From Planctomicrobium piriforme (GTDB lineage: Bacteria; Planctomycetota; Planctomycetia; Planctomycetales; Planctomycetaceae): a stretch of 49,603 bases of DNA. Where the stretch lies: contig CAMATH010000057.1 in assembly GCA_945860955.1 (NCBI GenBank), positions 1 through 49,603 on the forward strand, read 5' to 3'. The translations under genes and the position numbers were made by a program. The notes under the pieces were generated by a model. It saw only the letters and a list, made by a program, of their open reading frames with translations, made no database searches and was not told where the DNA came from. Shown one piece after another: positions 33,785-42,895 of this stretch (position 1 is the stretch's first letter; the number at the start of each line of letters is the position of its first letter).

Positions 33785-34999
33785 ATGTTGTCTGACCGTG
33801 ATGCCGCCCGACTGGGCCGACGCGACCTGATCACCGCTCTGGGGGCGACGGCCGCCGGCGCGTTTCTGTTGCAGGATGCCGTCGCCCAGGAGAACAACCC
33901 CGCCGCCCAGGTGGGGGATCGCACTTCGTCAATTCGCATCAAATCGCTCCGCGCTTTTCCCGTGGGGACCAAAGCGTACGTCAAGATTGAAACCAATCAC
34001 GGCGTCACCGGGTGGGGCGAAATCACCGGTCTCGAACCGAAGGTCGCCTGCGCGCTCGCTGAGTCGCTGTTCGAATTGCTCGATGGCGAAAACCCGACCC
34101 GGATCGAGCATCTCTGGCAGAAGCTTTACCGGTCGCACCGCGATATGCGCGGCGGGCCGTTCATGACACACACGCTGTCGGCGATTGACGTCGCGCTGTG
34201 GGATATCACCGGTCGGCTGTGGGGTGTTCCGGTCTATCGACTTCTGGGTGGCCCCGTCCGCGACAAGATCCGCATGTACCCCACCCCCAAGGCGCAGAAA
34301 ACGGGAACCGGCGGCCCCCACCCCTTTTCCGGCGATCCTCCCGATGTCGAAGAGCTGGTGAAGCGGGTCGCCGACGCGCGTAAAAACGTCGGCCCGACCG
34401 GCACCGTGATGTTCGACGCGCACTGCGCCGTCCCGCCCCCCATGCTCATCCAGTTCGCCCAGGCGATTCGCCCCTACGACGTGCTGTTCATCGAAGAACC
34501 CGCCGTTCCGGGGAACATCTCCGTCTTCAAGCGACTGAAAGAGGCGATCAACGTCCCGCTGGCGACTGGCGAACGGGACCGCACGATCTGGGGAATGATC
34601 CCGTACCTGGAGGAACGCTGCATCGACATTCTGCAGCCCGACTGCGCGCATACGGGCGGAATCACGCAGATGCGCAAGATCGCCACCCTCGCTGAGACCT
34701 ATTTCGTGCCTCTCGCCCCGCATTGCACCTGCTCGGAACTCGGACTGTCGGCGAGCCTGCACGCAACGGCGGCGGTGCCACTGTTCTTGATTCACGAAGG
34801 ATATCTGGACGGGCACCTCATGCCCCCTGGCGTCGCCCGCAAGAACTGGGAGGTCGACGCCGACGGCAACGCACCCCTCCCCGCAGGCCCCGGCCTGGGA
34901 GTCGATATCGACGAGTCGAAATTCGCCGAGGTGAACGCGCAGAAGAAGTTCAAATGGCCCACGCCAACCTACGGCGACGGTTCAGTCCGGGATTACTGA
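33785..34999 (+). CDS. Enolase-superfamily enzyme (mandelate racemase/galactonate dehydratase type), Tat-exported
   Basis: 404 residues from ATG 33785. Tat signal: GRRDLITALGATAAGAFLL. The capping domain (VKIETNHGVTGWGEI...ALWDITGRLWGVPVYRLLGG) and barrel follow. Metal-ligand and catalytic motifs seen: MFDAHCAV (Asp and a His two later), FIEEPAVPGN, LATGERD, LQPDCAHTGGI and APHC, an arrangement like D-galactonate or D-mannonate dehydratases rather than classical mandelate racemase. It probably dehydrates a sugar acid in the periplasm; export of this superfamily is unusual but recurs in planctomycetes. Flanked on both sides by copies of the 127-bp element. Confidence 0.85.
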   Translation: MLSDRDAARLGRRDLITALGATAAGAFLLQDAVAQENNPAAQVGDRTSSIRIKSLRAFPVGTKAYVKIETNHGVTGWGEITGLEPKVACALAESLFELLDGENPTRIEHLWQKLYRSHRDMRGGPFMTHTLSAIDVALWDITGRLWGVPVYRLLGGPVRDKIRMYPTPKAQKTGTGGPHPFSGDPPDVEELVKRVADARKNVGPTGTVMFDAHCAVPPPMLIQFAQAIRPYDVLFIEEPAVPGNISVFKRLKEAINVPLATGERDRTIWGMIPYLEERCIDILQPDCAHTGGITQMRKIATLAETYFVPLAPHCTCSELGLSASLHATAAVPLFLIHEGYLDGHLMPPGVARKNWEVDADGNAPLPAGPGLGVDIDESKFAEVNAQKKFKWPTPTYGDGSVRDY

Positions 35000-35048
35000 G
35001 TCGAGCGGGGAGCGTAAGCTCCCTGGCCGATCCCAGAGTTATCCTGCC

Positions 35049-35173
35049 CGCGGCACCAATTGAGACATTCATCGAGCGAACCGCGCGTGTACCCGAGATT
35101 AGCCACTGATCTCCTTCAACTGTCCGTCATAGGAGAGGGGCCTCGGGCGCGAAAAGTCTCCATTGGTGCCGCG
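35049..35173. repeat. Second small element with 18-bp inverted ends
   Basis: CGCGGCACCAATTGAGAC at 35049-35066 is the reverse complement, with one mismatch, of GTCTCCATTGGTGCCGCG at 35156-35173. The 89-base middle encodes nothing I recognise. Length and structure suggest a MITE-like element different from the 127-bp one beside it. Confidence 0.7.
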
Positions 35174-35223
35174 CCAAGTATTGAGAGCTCCTGTCCCACT
35201 TTCGTGGTTCGTCCCCGTACTAT

Positions 35224-35350
35224 ACTCCGCGCGGTCCGCTTTGAGACATTTTGATGGAGTCGCGCCCGTCAGGAAGCGGGAGTTCGATATCGCTTCCTAA
35301 AAGGCGCGGCTCCCCGAAATTGTCTCGTTTCCGGCCGTGCGAGGTATAAG
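35224..35350. repeat. 127-bp palindromic element, copy 2
   Basis: Same length and same ends as copy 1 (33580-33706), with scattered substitutions including several in the right arm of the central stem (TCGCTTCCTAAAAGGCGCGG here). TATACTCCGCGCGG at 35221-35234 is roughly the reverse complement of the right end, giving terminal inverted repeats. Confidence 0.88.
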
Positions 35351-38300
35351 CTACTTTCCGTTGACGAACCGCGCCTGGGCGGGAGATTCCGCGACGTCGG
35401 TGAGTTCCAGTCGAATGGGAGTCGTGCGCACGCCCACCTCCGCCCGCACGATCACGTGGTGCGTTCCGGGAGTCAGTTCAACAACCACACTGTCGGCGAC
35501 CGGAATTGGCTGGGCATCGACCCAAAGCGACAGCCCCGCGACTCCATTCAGTTTCAAGGCGACTTTGCCTCCCGTCGTCACTTCCACCTGGGTCCGCGCG
35601 AAGTTCGCCTTCACTCCGCCGACCGGGTAGGTCACCACCGGCAAGTCCGCCAGGGGCAGCCCGCCAGCGACCCGCGTATAGACCGGCGACCAGACCAGAT
35701 CCTGCCGACTGACAACCGTCGCGGGGGCCGCGATGAGTAGGTCGCGCAACCCGGGAGTCGCGGGATCCAACACCTGCCAGCGCCTTGCGACGCGAGCCTG
35801 GCTCGGAGCATAGGGACCGAGTTTTCCCAGCTCCGACAGGAACCGCACCAGGTCAACCAGCTCGGCTTGTGTTAGGGTGTCGGTCAGGCCGGCCGGCATG
35901 ATCGAACCCCCGTTCACCCGCTCGGCGATCTCGCTTACCGGGATGCTCAACTCCACATCGTCGGCGTTCCGCAGGATCAGTTCGTTGGCGTTTTCGCGGA
36001 TCTTGACTCCGTTCAAAATCTTGCCAGCCTGTGTTTCCACCACGAGGGAGTGGTAGTTTTCCTTCACCGCCTTGTTCGGCAGCAGGATCGATTCAATCAG
36101 ATAGTCGATCTGAGCGCTCGCACCAATGCTGGTCAAATCGGGGCCCACCTGACCGCCGGCACCGGAAATCGCGTGACAGCGCAGGCAGAGCGTTTCCGCC
36201 CGGCGAAAGGTCGCTTCACCCCGCGCGGGATCTCCCTGCTCGCGAACCAGCGTCACCAGCTTCTGCAAATCGGCGGCGGGGATCTCGGTCAGCGGAGCGT
36301 TGAGACCTCCCGCTTTGGTCAGGCCGGCGACCGCCGACCCCAAATCCCGACCCGCGATGCGCGCGGTCCGAATTCCAATCTTCGCGACATCGGCGGGCAG
36401 CTTCGTCTCTCCCAACGCGGCGGCGAACAGTTCCGGTCCTTGCTTGCTTTGCCACAAGGTCGTGAAGAGAGGTGTTGGATCATCGGCGGGACTGGCGGCG
36501 GTCAGAACCGCGATGGCCAACTTCGAACCAACGGCTGGATCCAGAACCACCAGACTGCGAGCCGCCAGGATCCGGGTCGCGAACGCGTGGTCACCCGCTC
36601 CCAGTTTTTGCAACAGGTCGATACTCGCCCTCCCACCCAGCTCGGCAATCGCCGCGATCGCTTCGGGGGCCGCCGGATGATTGGCTTGCGCGATGCGAGA
36701 CAAAGGCTGCCGGAGCGCTTCGACTTTCCACATCCCCGCCGCCAGACAGACGGCGGCGTCAAGATCGGGACGTTTGCCCAGCAACTTGCCGATCGGGGCG
36801 AGATCCCCCGCTGGGATCACGTGACGACGGCCAGCGGCGTCGGCGAGCGTGTTCAGCAGCTTTGTCGCCAGAGCCGACTTGTCGACCGACTCGGCGTCGG
36901 CGAGCGCGAGATCCAGTACCAGACGCAATTCGGGCGCGCCACCCAAGGCGGCCACCAGCGTGAGGACTTGCTCTTCGTCTCCCGCCGACACTTTGCCCTG
37001 TTTGAGCAGGTCGACCAAAGGACCGACAACCGCCGGCGCTCCGGCCGAATTCAACGCGAACGTCAATCGACGGATATCTCCGTCAAACACCCGTTCCCCC
37101 TTTTCCACTGCGGGAAGCCAGAACGGTTGCAGATCTCGGGCGGTTTGCCAGAGCGCGAAGTCGAGATTCGCGTCGAGCGGGCGGTCGAGCGCCCGCAACG
37201 CGATGTCGGCGGAGGCGAGGGACGGCAGGGCGGCGAGCGCCCGGACCGCTTCCAATCGCACCCGAGGATGATCGTCGGTCACCGCGATGGCCAGGCGGTC
37301 GAGTGGACGATCGACCCGATCGCTCCAGGCGGAAAGTACCCGAACGGCGGCCGCTCGTGCCCGGTGATCGGTCGAACGCAGAACCTGATCGAGCAGACCC
37401 GCGTTGGGTTCGTCGAACGACTGGTATAGCCACAACGCCTCCAGCCGTTGGTGGTCGCTGTCGATCGATGCGCCATCAATCGCCGCGACCCAGCGTCCCA
37501 ATTCGGGCAAGACCTGTTCCGCACCCCGTTCCTTCAAAACCCGTTTCGCGTGATGACGGTCGAACGATTCCGGGGACGCCAAGGTGGTCAGCAATTCGAA
37601 CGTCGACCGGTCGGCGAGTTTCTTGCGGGGCACCAGGGGGCGATCTTTCGCGGTCACCCGCCAGATTCGGCCGTGAGTGTGGTCCCGACGGGGATCTCGG
37701 AAGTCGACTTCGCCATGTTGAATGATCGGGTTGTACCAGTCGGCGATATACAGCGCTCCGTCTGGCCCCATCTTGACGTCGATCGGGCGGAACGCGACAT
37801 GGCTCGTCTTGATGACTTCTGACTGTTCGCGGGCGGCGTATCCTGAACCATCTTCCGAGATCACAAATCGGCAGACTCGGTGGCCGCGAAAATCGTTGGT
37901 GATCATGTTCCCACGCCACGCTTCGGGAAAATGCGTTCCGCCGACGATTTCGAGGCCGCAGTATTTGGGGCTTCCGGGGTTGAGCCCTTTCATGATGCGA
38001 GTCGCGCCGGGCGAAGTGAGATAGACCGAACCGGGAAACATGAAGTTGATCCCTTCACCCCCCGCGCCGTCGGTGGCGAACGATTGTCCCCAGTCGTCCT
38101 GCTGGAAGCCCCAAGGATTGACAAGTCCTTTGGCGAACACCTCGAGCCGACTCGATTCGGGACGAAGCTGCCAGATGCCGCCTCCCCCCAGCCGGCGCAC
38201 CCCCCAAGGGGTCTCGATATGGCTGTGAATGTAAATCGACTGGTTGAAGTGCAGCAGTCCCTCCACGCCCCAGCGGAAGGTGTGAATGATGTGATGTGTG

Positions 38301-38791
38301 TCTTCGGTGCCAAACCCCGAGAGGATCACCCGTTTGACGTCGGCTTTGCCGTCACCATCGGTGTCAGCCAGATGGACCAGTTCGGTACTGTTGGCGACGT
38401 ACGCGCCGCCGTCACCCGGTTCGATGCCGGTGGGAATCAGGAGGCCGTCAGCGAACACCGTTGTGGAGTCGGCGACCCCGTCACCGTCGACGTCCTCAAC
38501 CACCAGGATCTTGTCGGTCGCGGGCTTTCCCGGTTCGATGTGCGGGTAAATCTCGCTGCTGGCGATCCACAGCCGACCTTGGGGGTCGAAGTTCATCTGG
38601 ATCGGCTTGGCGAACAGCGGGTCGGCGGCGTAGAGGGAGACCTCAAAACCGTCCGCGACCTGGAACGACTTGCGTTCAATCTCTGGGTCGGGGTCGGGAA
38701 TGTCTTTCAATTCCCGCTGGGCGAGAGCCGGCGAGACACAAAAACAACAAGCGACCAGCCAAAACAGGGGGAATCGAGGAACGAAACGCAT
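35351..38791 (-). CDS. PVC-type CxxCH haem-binding protein with dehydrogenase-like propeller and HEAT repeats
   Basis: 1146 residues. Signal peptide: FPLFWLVACCFCVSPALAQ. About 30-390 is the membrane-bound-dehydrogenase-type propeller (FDPQGRLWIASSEIYP, VEDVDGDGVADSTTVFADGL, MGPDGALYIADWYNPIIQHGEVDFRDPRRDHTHGRIWR). About 400-840 is HEAT-like helical repeats. A c-type cytochrome domain follows: RAETLCLRCHAISG (CLRCH 869-873) with a probable axial Met in GGSIMPAGL (about 965). The last 130 residues are a beta-rich domain. Periplasmic electron-transfer or sugar-oxidation role is likely from the family; substrate unknown. The architecture is characteristic of planctomycetes. Confidence 0.9.
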   Translation of the reverse strand: MRFVPRFPLFWLVACCFCVSPALAQRELKDIPDPDPEIERKSFQVADGFEVSLYAADPLFAKPIQMNFDPQGRLWIASSEIYPHIEPGKPATDKILVVEDVDGDGVADSTTVFADGLLIPTGIEPGDGGAYVANSTELVHLADTDGDGKADVKRVILSGFGTEDTHHIIHTFRWGVEGLLHFNQSIYIHSHIETPWGVRRLGGGGIWQLRPESSRLEVFAKGLVNPWGFQQDDWGQSFATDGAGGEGINFMFPGSVYLTSPGATRIMKGLNPGSPKYCGLEIVGGTHFPEAWRGNMITNDFRGHRVCRFVISEDGSGYAAREQSEVIKTSHVAFRPIDVKMGPDGALYIADWYNPIIQHGEVDFRDPRRDHTHGRIWRVTAKDRPLVPRKKLADRSTFELLTTLASPESFDRHHAKRVLKERGAEQVLPELGRWVAAIDGASIDSDHQRLEALWLYQSFDEPNAGLLDQVLRSTDHRARAAAVRVLSAWSDRVDRPLDRLAIAVTDDHPRVRLEAVRALAALPSLASADIALRALDRPLDANLDFALWQTARDLQPFWLPAVEKGERVFDGDIRRLTFALNSAGAPAVVGPLVDLLKQGKVSAGDEEQVLTLVAALGGAPELRLVLDLALADAESVDKSALATKLLNTLADAAGRRHVIPAGDLAPIGKLLGKRPDLDAAVCLAAGMWKVEALRQPLSRIAQANHPAAPEAIAAIAELGGRASIDLLQKLGAGDHAFATRILAARSLVVLDPAVGSKLAIAVLTAASPADDPTPLFTTLWQSKQGPELFAAALGETKLPADVAKIGIRTARIAGRDLGSAVAGLTKAGGLNAPLTEIPAADLQKLVTLVREQGDPARGEATFRRAETLCLRCHAISGAGGQVGPDLTSIGASAQIDYLIESILLPNKAVKENYHSLVVETQAGKILNGVKIRENANELILRNADDVELSIPVSEIAERVNGGSIMPAGLTDTLTQAELVDLVRFLSELGKLGPYAPSQARVARRWQVLDPATPGLRDLLIAAPATVVSRQDLVWSPVYTRVAGGLPLADLPVVTYPVGGVKANFARTQVEVTTGGKVALKLNGVAGLSLWVDAQPIPVADSVVVELTPGTHHVIVRAEVGVRTTPIRLELTDVAESPAQARFVNGK

Positions 38792-38952
38792 GAGGCAGAA
38801 CCGCTTCGACGGAGTGTTGGGTGGGGACGGGGTTCGGGTTGTGATGCGAGACAGTATAGCGAGACTCCCGCTCGGATCAGAGAATGGACTATACTGCCCG
38901 ATTGTGCGTCGTCATTCATTCATTTCCTGCTCCTTCAGAGGGACTCGGCCCA

Positions 38953-39705
38953 ATGGCTTCCACGTCTGCAAAACAACCCCCGGCGAAGTCGGGGATTTCG
39001 GTTGGTCGCATCGTCTTGTGGGGATTCATCGCGGTTCTGGCGGGAACCACCCTGGCGGAATTCCTGTCGCAGCAAAGCTACCGGTCGGCATGGACAGCGG
39101 TCGAGGACAAGATGGATGAAGGTTCGGGGATGAAGCGGATTAAGAAGTCCGACATCGAGCAGGTTTTGGCGGGACGTACGCCGAAACTGGTCGAGAGCTT
39201 TGAAGGTCGGTCGAAGGCTCCCGGCGCGAAGAAGATGGCGGTCTATTCGTGGTTCACCGCGAATCCCACGTCGTCCCGCTCAATCTTTGTGTACTACAAC
39301 GAAAATGACGAAGTCGTTCAGCACAGCCAGATCGAGTACATCGCCGACACCGAGACGAAACCGGTCGTTGTGAAGGAAGGGGAGGGACCGAGTCTCGTTC
39401 CCATGTCAGCGGGCATGGCGAACATGACCGACGAAGAGCGTAAGGGGATGTCAGGCGGCTACGACAATCTGATGCCTGAAGAGCTTCGGGAACGTCGCAA
39501 GAAGGAAATTGAGGCGGAGAAGGCGAAAGAGGCGGAAGCCGCCAAGGCGAAGGAAGAGGCGGCCGGCAGCGACGCGAAAGAGCCTGCCGCCGCGACCACA
39601 GACGAAAAGCCCGCCGCTGACGCGGGGGATGCGAAGCCGGCTGAGGAGAAGCCGGCTGAAGAAAAGCCGGCCCCCGACGCCGCTTCCGAAGCGAAGCCCG
39701 AATAG
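38953..39705 (+). CDS. Small membrane protein with charged repetitive tail
   Basis: 250 residues from ATG 38953. One membrane helix (VGRIVLWGFIAVLAGTTLAEFL, about 17-38) is followed by a mixed domain (about 40-150) with MAVYSWFTANPTSSRSIFVYYNENDEVVQHSQIEY. The tail (about 175-250) is Lys/Glu/Ala-rich: a charged helix, then AEEKPAEEKPA-type repeats. No family recognised. The first part could be a periplasmic beta domain; function unknown. A strong terminator follows. Confidence 0.75.
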   Translation: MASTSAKQPPAKSGISVGRIVLWGFIAVLAGTTLAEFLSQQSYRSAWTAVEDKMDEGSGMKRIKKSDIEQVLAGRTPKLVESFEGRSKAPGAKKMAVYSWFTANPTSSRSIFVYYNENDEVVQHSQIEYIADTETKPVVVKEGEGPSLVPMSAGMANMTDEERKGMSGGYDNLMPEELRERRKKEIEAEKAKEAEAAKAKEEAAGSDAKEPAAATTDEKPAADAGDAKPAEEKPAEEKPAPDAASEAKPE

Positions 39706-39740
39706 GCAGTCGTCCAGCGTTGCCGGCCTGGGGATTCACG

Positions 39741-39774
39741 ACCCCGTTTTGACAATTGTCAAAACGGGGTTTTG
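39741..39774 (+). terminator. Perfect palindromic terminator
   Basis: ACCCCGTTTTGACAATTGTC followed by its continuation to 39770 is a perfect 30-bp palindrome, giving a stem of up to 15 bp with no unpaired centre on paper. TTTT follows (39770-39773). It separates the membrane protein gene from the restriction island and would act in both directions. Confidence 0.88.
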
Positions 39775-39929
39775 CTTTGTATGGCCCGCTTCGGCATCGC
39801 ACGCGGTCACTCTTCACCTCGAAACCCAACTGTAAGGCTGGGAAACCGGGTGAAATTCGCGTAAGCTATTGCTGTTCATGGCTTTCCCACGGTGCAATTG
39901 CCCCGACCGATGCGAAAGAAGCGGGCCGC

Positions 39930-41531
39930 ATGGCAAAGAAACGTACAGACAAAAATGGGAGCGGTGCGAACTTGGGCTTCGAAGAAAAGCTCTGGGCCGC
40001 CGCCGACAAACTGCGCGGGCACATGGATGTCGCCGAATACAAGCACGTGGTACTCGGGCTGGTCTTTCTCAAGTACATCTCCGACGCCTTCCAGGAACTG
40101 CATGACCGCCTCGCCGCCGACCAGGATTCCGATCCCGAAGACCGCGACGAATACCTTGCCGAAAACGTCTTCTGGGTCCCCAAGGTCGCCCGCTGGGCGA
40201 AGCTGCAGGCCAGCGCCAAGCAGCCGACGGTCGGCAAACTGATCGACGACGCGATGGCGGCGATCGAAAAGGACAACCCCTCGCTGAAGGGGGTGTTGCC
40301 GAAGGACTACGGTCGGGCCTCCCTCGACAAGCAACGGCTCGGTGAACTGATCGACCTCATCGGCACCATCGGACTGGGAGACGCGGAAAGCCGCAGCAAG
40401 GACGTTCTCGGCCGCGTCTACGAGTACTTTCTCGGCAAGTTCGCGAACGCCGAAGGGAAAGGAGGGGGCGAGTTCTATACTCCGCAATCCGTGGTCCAGT
40501 TGCTGGTCGAGATGGTCGAACCCTACGGTCCGTCTGGTAAGGGGGGTCGCATCTACGACCCCTGTTGCGGCTCGGGCGGTATGTTCGTGTCGTCGGAAAA
40601 GTTCGTGCTGGCCCACGGGGGCCGGGTCGGCGACCTGTCGATCTACGGGCAGGAATCGAACAACACGACCTGGCGGCTGTGCAAGATGAACCTGGCGATC
40701 CGGGGGATCGACGGCAACATCGGGCCGCACAACGCCGACACTTTTCATAACGACCTGCACAAAGATCTGAAGGCCGACTTCATTCTCGCGAATCCGCCGT
40801 TCAACATCAGCGATTGGGGAGGCGATCGGCTTCGCGAAGACGCCCGCTGGAAGTACGGCGTCCCTCCGGTGGGGAACGCCAACTTCGGCTGGGTGCAGCA
40901 CATGGTGCATCACCTGGCCCCCGGCGGCATCGCCGGCTTCGTGCTGGCTAACGGCTCGATGAGCAGCAACCAGTCGGGCGAAGGAGAGATCCGCCGCCAG
41001 CTCGTCGAGCAGGATCTGGTCGACTGCATGATCGCTCTCCCGGGCCAGCTCTTCTACACCACGCAGATTCCAGTCTGCCTCTGGTTTCTCGCGCGCAACA
41101 AGGCGAACGGCCGACGTCAGTCGGCTGGTTCCTTCCGCGACCGTCGCGGCGAAACCCTCTTCATCGACGCCCGCAAACTCGGTGCGCTGGTCGACCGCAC
41201 ACACCGCGAACTCTCGGCAGACGAAATCGGTCGCATTGCGAAAACTTATCACGCCTGGCGCGGCGAGAAGGAGGCGGGGAAGTACGCGGACATCGCCGGT
41301 TTCTGCAAGAGCGCCAGCCGGGAAGAGATCGAAAGCCACGGCCACGTCCTGACGCCGGGCCGGTACGTAGGAGCAGAAGAGACCATCGACGACGACGACA
41401 TGCCGTTTGAGGAACGGATGGAGCAGCTCACCGCCAAATTGAAGGGGCAGTTCGCGGAGTCGGCGAAGCTGGAGAAAGCGATTCTCAAGAATCTGGCCAG
41501 CCTTGGCTATACCGGAATGGAATCTTCATGA
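39930..41531 (+). CDS. hsdM: Type I restriction-modification system methyltransferase subunit
   Basis: 533 residues from ATG 39930; the open frame runs 58 codons upstream through the terminator and is not credible there. An N-terminal HsdM helical domain ([36 protein letters not shown]) precedes the SAM-dependent N6-adenine methyltransferase: [30 protein letters not shown] (motif I) and [12 protein letters not shown] (catalytic NPPF). It methylates adenines within the bipartite site read by HsdS. The next gene starts 82 bases later. Confidence 0.94.
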   Translation: MAKKRTDKNGSGANLGFEEKLWAAADKLRGHMDVAEYKHVVLGLVFLKYISDAFQELHDRLAADQDSDPEDRDEYLAENVFWVPKVARWAKLQASAKQPTVGKLIDDAMAAIEKDNPSLKGVLPKDYGRASLDKQRLGELIDLIGTIGLGDAESRSKDVLGRVYEYFLGKFANAEGKGGGEFYTPQSVVQLLVEMVEPYGPSGKGGRIYDPCCGSGGMFVSSEKFVLAHGGRVGDLSIYGQESNNTTWRLCKMNLAIRGIDGNIGPHNADTFHNDLHKDLKADFILANPPFNISDWGGDRLREDARWKYGVPPVGNANFGWVQHMVHHLAPGGIAGFVLANGSMSSNQSGEGEIRRQLVEQDLVDCMIALPGQLFYTTQIPVCLWFLARNKANGRRQSAGSFRDRRGETLFIDARKLGALVDRTHRELSADEIGRIAKTYHAWRGEKEAGKYADIAGFCKSASREEIESHGHVLTPGRYVGAEETIDDDDMPFEERMEQLTAKLKGQFAESAKLEKAILKNLASLGYTGMESS

Positions 41532-41612
41532 CCGACTTGATTCCCAATTCCAGCGACCAACTCCCATCCGGTCAGATTCGGATCGATCGCGAGTCCTCTG
41601 GAAAACGACCGT

Positions 41613-42806
41613 ATGACCAGAAAACCGTCACCACCGGCGGCCAGACCCGACTCGCTGCCCCGCGGGATTTCCGACCTGCTTGGCGAGGTCAAGCTGCGCA
41701 TCCGCAACGCCCAGACACGGGCCATGTTTTCGGTCAACGCCGAACTCGTCCGGCTCTACTGGGACAGTGGGCGCCTGATTGACGGGCGCCAAAAGCGGGA
41801 AGGCTGGGGGGCGTCGGTCATCCCCCGGCTGTCGGCGGAACTTCGCAACGAACTGCCGGAACTCAAGGGGTTCTCCGAACGCAACATCAAGTTGATGGTG
41901 CAGTTCGCGCATGAGTATCCGGCGGCGTTCGAGAACGACGGAATTGGGCAACCGCCGGTTGCCCAATTGACGCCGGCCGCAATCAGGCAACCCCTGGTTG
42001 CCCAAATCCCGTGGGCGCACAACGTGTTGCTCATGCAGCGTGTCAAGGACGCCAATACCCGGGAATGGTACATGCGGCAAACCGTGTCCCACGGCTGGAC
42101 CCGCAATTTGCTCGCGATGGCCATTGATGGCAGCGTCCACGAGCGGCAGGGCAAGGCGGTCAGCAATTTCCAGCAGCTCCTTCCCAGCCCGCAGTCCGAC
42201 CTGGTCCGGCAGACTCTCAAAGACCCCTACATCTTCGACTTCCTCACGCTCGACGAACCGTTCCACGAGCGGGAACTCGAAACGGAACTCGTTCGCCATC
42301 TCGAAAAATTCCTGCTGGAACTCGGACAGGGGTTCGCGTTCGTCGGCCGGCAGTATCGGCTCACGGTCAGTGACGAGGACTTCTACGTCGATCTGCTGTT
42401 CTACCACCTGCGGCTGCGGGCCTTCGTGGTGATCGACCTCAAGACCGGCCCATTCCAGCCCGAGTACGCGGGGAAGCTGAACTTCTACTGCAATGTTGTC
42501 AACGACCAGTTGCGGCACCCAACCGACCAGCCTACGATCGGTCTGATCCTCTGCCAGACAAAGGACAACCTGCTGGCCGAGTACGCCCTGAGCGGCATCG
42601 ACAAGCCGATCGGTGTCTCCAGCTACGAACTGACCCGCGCCCTCCCCGCCCGTCTGCAATCGGCCCTACCGACGGTCGAGGAGATTGAAAGGGAACTGAG
42701 CACCACGGGGGGCCAGCGGGCCACGCCGAAACAACGTGCCGGGAAGTCTCCGAAAAAGAAGCCCGACAAAAAAGCCACTCAACGCAAGAAGCGAACGGAT
42801 GTTTGA
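41613..42806 (+). CDS. DUF1016 (YhcG-like) PD-(D/E)xK nuclease-domain protein
   Basis: 397 residues. The N-terminal YhcG_N helical part (LLGEVKLRIRNAQTRAMFSVNAELVRLYWDSGRLI) is followed by IPWAHNVLLMQRVKD, YMRQTVSHGWTRNLL, and a C-terminal nuclease fold. Candidate catalytic residues are Asp in EDFYVDLLFYH and the Asp-Leu-Lys of AFVVIDLKTG. The Lys-rich tail (KKKPDKKATQRKKR) may bind DNA. DUF1016 genes are often inserted in type I restriction loci, as here between hsdM and hsdS; their role there is not settled. A repeat-rich insertion is present at about residues 111-131. Confidence 0.88.
   Translation: MTRKPSPPAARPDSLPRGISDLLGEVKLRIRNAQTRAMFSVNAELVRLYWDSGRLIDGRQKREGWGASVIPRLSAELRNELPELKGFSERNIKLMVQFAHEYPAAFENDGIGQPPVAQLTPAAIRQPLVAQIPWAHNVLLMQRVKDANTREWYMRQTVSHGWTRNLLAMAIDGSVHERQGKAVSNFQQLLPSPQSDLVRQTLKDPYIFDFLTLDEPFHERELETELVRHLEKFLLELGQGFAFVGRQYRLTVSDEDFYVDLLFYHLRLRAFVVIDLKTGPFQPEYAGKLNFYCNVVNDQLRHPTDQPTIGLILCQTKDNLLAEYALSGIDKPIGVSSYELTRALPARLQSALPTVEEIERELSTTGGQRATPKQRAGKSPKKKPDKKATQRKKRTDV
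41942..42002. repeat. Two in-frame hairpins within the DUF1016 gene
   Basis: AATTGGGCAACC (41942-41953) pairs perfectly with GGTTGCCCAATT (41957-41968) around GCC. A second, shorter hairpin GGCAACC-CCT-GGTTGCC lies at 41986-42002. They encode QPPVAQL and QPLVAQI, an apparent local duplication. Confidence 0.8.
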
Positions 42807-42895
42807 TTTTCGCCTGCATCAACGGCAGCGGAGGTACTTCACGGCAAACGGTCGGCGGGGTAGAGCAGTGATGCGTCCATATTTCGGGGTAACGC

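Larger units (their letters stand above)
35000..35350. other. Intergenic region made largely of inverted-repeat elements
   Basis: No gene. It contains a terminal-inverted-repeat element at 35049-35173 and copy 2 of the 127-bp element at 35224-35350, which abuts the stop codon of the minus-strand haem protein gene. The two flanking genes converge here, so the hairpins may also stop transcription. Confidence 0.7.

Noticed and set aside
36050-37429. 459-codon frame antisense to the haem protein gene
   Set aside because: Gln/Arg/Gly-rich shadow without domains or ribosome binding site.
39876-41345. 489-codon frame antisense to hsdM
   Set aside because: Composition shadow; hsdM motifs on the plus strand are unambiguous.
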